This document shows positions 5,510 to 6,172 of a stretch of DNA of 6,172 nucleotides, piece by piece. Source of the stretch: a bacterium. GTDB taxonomy: Bacteria > Caldisericota > Caldisericia > B22-G15. Under the pieces are notes generated by a model. The model was not told the origin of the DNA and searched no databases. It saw only the letters and a program-made list of their open reading frames with translations. The translations under genes were made by a program, and so were the position numbers. Location: the NCBI GenBank assembly GCA_012517755.1, contig JAAYUH010000127.1, positions 1 through 6,172 on the forward strand, in the 5' to 3' direction. Position 1 is the stretch's first letter. The number at the start of each line of letters is the position of its first letter.

Positions 5510-6172
5510 CTTTCATCACCTCTCCATTAATTATCACATATTTTATAAAATTCATTCCTACAAAATATGGAATTTTTTTATATGAATCAAGTTCAAAAAT
5601 TATAAGATCTGCTCTTTTACCTTTTTCAATGCTTCCTATTTCATCAGAAAGATTTAGAGCATAAGCACTGTTTATTGTTGATGCATTTATTGCTTCTTCA
5701 ACTGTTAAACCCTCTCTTATAACTGATAGAGAGATGATTAAAGGAAAATTGAGTGAAGGAGAAGTTCCAGGATTAAAATCAGTTGAAATTGATAAAGGAA
5801 CTCCTGAATCAATAATCTCTCTTCCTCTTTTTGGTTCTCTTGAGAAAATCAATCTTTCAATAGGAAAAATTATTCCAACTATATTTTTCTTTCCGAGTAT
5901 ATAAAGTTTTTCCTCTTTAGTTAAATCAATATGAGATACTGAGTTAGCATCGTATTTTATTGCAAGATCAACTCCATTAATATCATTGAATTGATCAATA
6001 TGTAAAGAGATGTCAAAATTCAAATTCTTTGCTTTATTGAGAATTTTATCGCTTGTCTCAACATCAAATGCTCCTTTTTCTATAAATATATCAATATTGT
6101 GGCTTAAATTTTTTTCTATTATATAGGGAAGAACATCAGATAAATCATTCAAAAAAATATCTATTTCTTCAT
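5502..6172 (-). CDS. hutI: Imidazolonepropionase-like amidohydrolase, C-terminal part (cut by window edge)
   Basis: HutI hydrolyses 4-imidazolone-5-propionate to N-formimino-glutamate, the third step of histidine degradation. Reading is open through the window edge: codons before the TTG at 6152 continue as EEIDIF, so that TTG is internal and about 223 C-terminal residues are present. Family marks are FIEKGAFDVETS (near 6090-6055), SLHIDQFND with a metal-ligand His (codon 6002-6000), SVSHI with a second conserved His (5933-5931), STDFNPGTSPS with the metal-ligand Asp (5780-5778), ASTINSAYAL, and IGSIEKGKRADLIIFEL. The N-terminal HxH metal motif lies outside the window. The stretch usually like LPGTAFFL reads FPIERLIF here, so substrate specificity could differ; other related amidohydrolases cannot be excluded. 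It overlaps folE by eight bases. In a histidine pathway ending in formiminotransfer, the formimino group is passed to tetrahydrofolate, a possible reason for the link with folate genes (inference). Confidence 0.8.
   Translation of the reverse strand, partial: EEIDIFLNDLSDVLPYIIEKNLSHNIDIFIEKGAFDVETSDKILNKAKNLNFDISLHIDQFNDINGVDLAIKYDANSVSHIDLTKEEKLYILGKKNIVGIIFPIERLIFSREPKRGREIIDSGVPLSISTDFNPGTSPSLNFPLIISLSVIREGLTVEEAINASTINSAYALNLSDEIGSIEKGKRADLIIFELDSYKKIPYFVGMNFIKYVIINGEVMKVV
5515..5525 (-). promoter_or_regulatory. Ribosome binding site deciding the folE TTG start
   Basis: The minus strand reads GGAGAGGTGAT; its last eight bases (GAGGTGAT) match the extended anti-SD complement without a gap. 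The GAGG core ends nine bases before the TTG at 5509. It lies within the last codons of the hutI-like gene. The strong pairing may compensate for the weak start codon. Confidence 0.75.

Noticed and set aside
5143..5530. Two overlapping plus-strand open frames antisense to folE.
   Set aside because: folE has intact family motifs on the minus strand; the plus-strand products are low-complexity by-products of AT-rich DNA.
5991..5993. Gln in HIDQF of the HutI-like protein where B. subtilis-type enzymes have a catalytic Glu (HADEF-like).
   Set aside because: From memory, proteobacterial imidazolonepropionases often read HAEQL at this place, so Gln here is natural variation and not by itself a sign of lost activity.
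6150..6152. TTG at 6152 as the start of the amidohydrolase.
   Set aside because: The frame stays open to the window edge and the family needs about 180 more N-terminal residues including the HxH metal motif, so this is an internal Leu codon.
1..6172. Search for CRISPR repeats, tRNA genes, insertion sequences, attachment sites or a defence or toxin system.
   Set aside because: Apart from homopolymer and AT-rich stretches I saw no spaced direct repeats, cloverleaf, terminal inverted repeats or transposase; nearly all bases are accounted for by housekeeping genes.

Overview
This window is an AT-rich stretch (roughly 30% G+C by eye) of a bacterial chromosome. Every supported gene lies on the minus strand, so transcription runs from high to low coordinates. 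Start sites carry Shine-Dalgarno (SD) sequences such as AGGAGG, two starts are TTG, and the proteins are rich in Lys, Ile and Glu. This suits an AT-rich anaerobic or thermophilic lineage (Thermotogota-, Dictyoglomota-, Caldisericota- or Atribacterota-like, or a low-GC firmicute), but the sequence alone does not let me name the organism.

In transcription order the layout is: (1) 6172-5502, the C-terminal part of an imidazolonepropionase-like amidohydrolase (HutI family), cut by the window edge; (2) 5509-4928, folE, GTP cyclohydrolase I, from a TTG codon; (3) 4944-3727, folP, dihydropteroate synthase with a ~130-residue N-terminal extension; (4) 3743-3399, folB, dihydroneopterin aldolase; (5) 3402-2809, a DnaQ-like DEDDh 3'-5' exonuclease; (6) 2812-1628, rarA/mgsA, a replication-associated AAA+ ATPase; (7) 1611-1282, a thioredoxin with a WCQPC active site; (8) a 140-base intergenic region holding a possible terminator hairpin and the recA promoter; (9) 1141-116, recA; (10) 119-1, the start of recX, cut by the window edge.

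The first six genes overlap their neighbours by 4, 8 or 17 bases, and the thioredoxin follows rarA after 16 bases. Seven genes therefore look like one translationally coupled operon joining folate biosynthesis to DNA replication and repair functions. FolE makes dihydroneopterin triphosphate from GTP, FolB acts on dihydroneopterin, and FolP joins the pterin to p-aminobenzoate. folK and the triphosphate-removing step are not in the window. recA and recX form a second coupled unit with its own likely extended -10 promoter. I see no LexA operator of the two best-known types upstream of recA.

No mobile element, CRISPR array, tRNA or rRNA is visible. I found no convincing undescribed system. The points most worth a second look are the FolP N-terminal domain, the HutI-like protein at the head of a folate operon, and the folate/genome-maintenance gene fusion at operon level.
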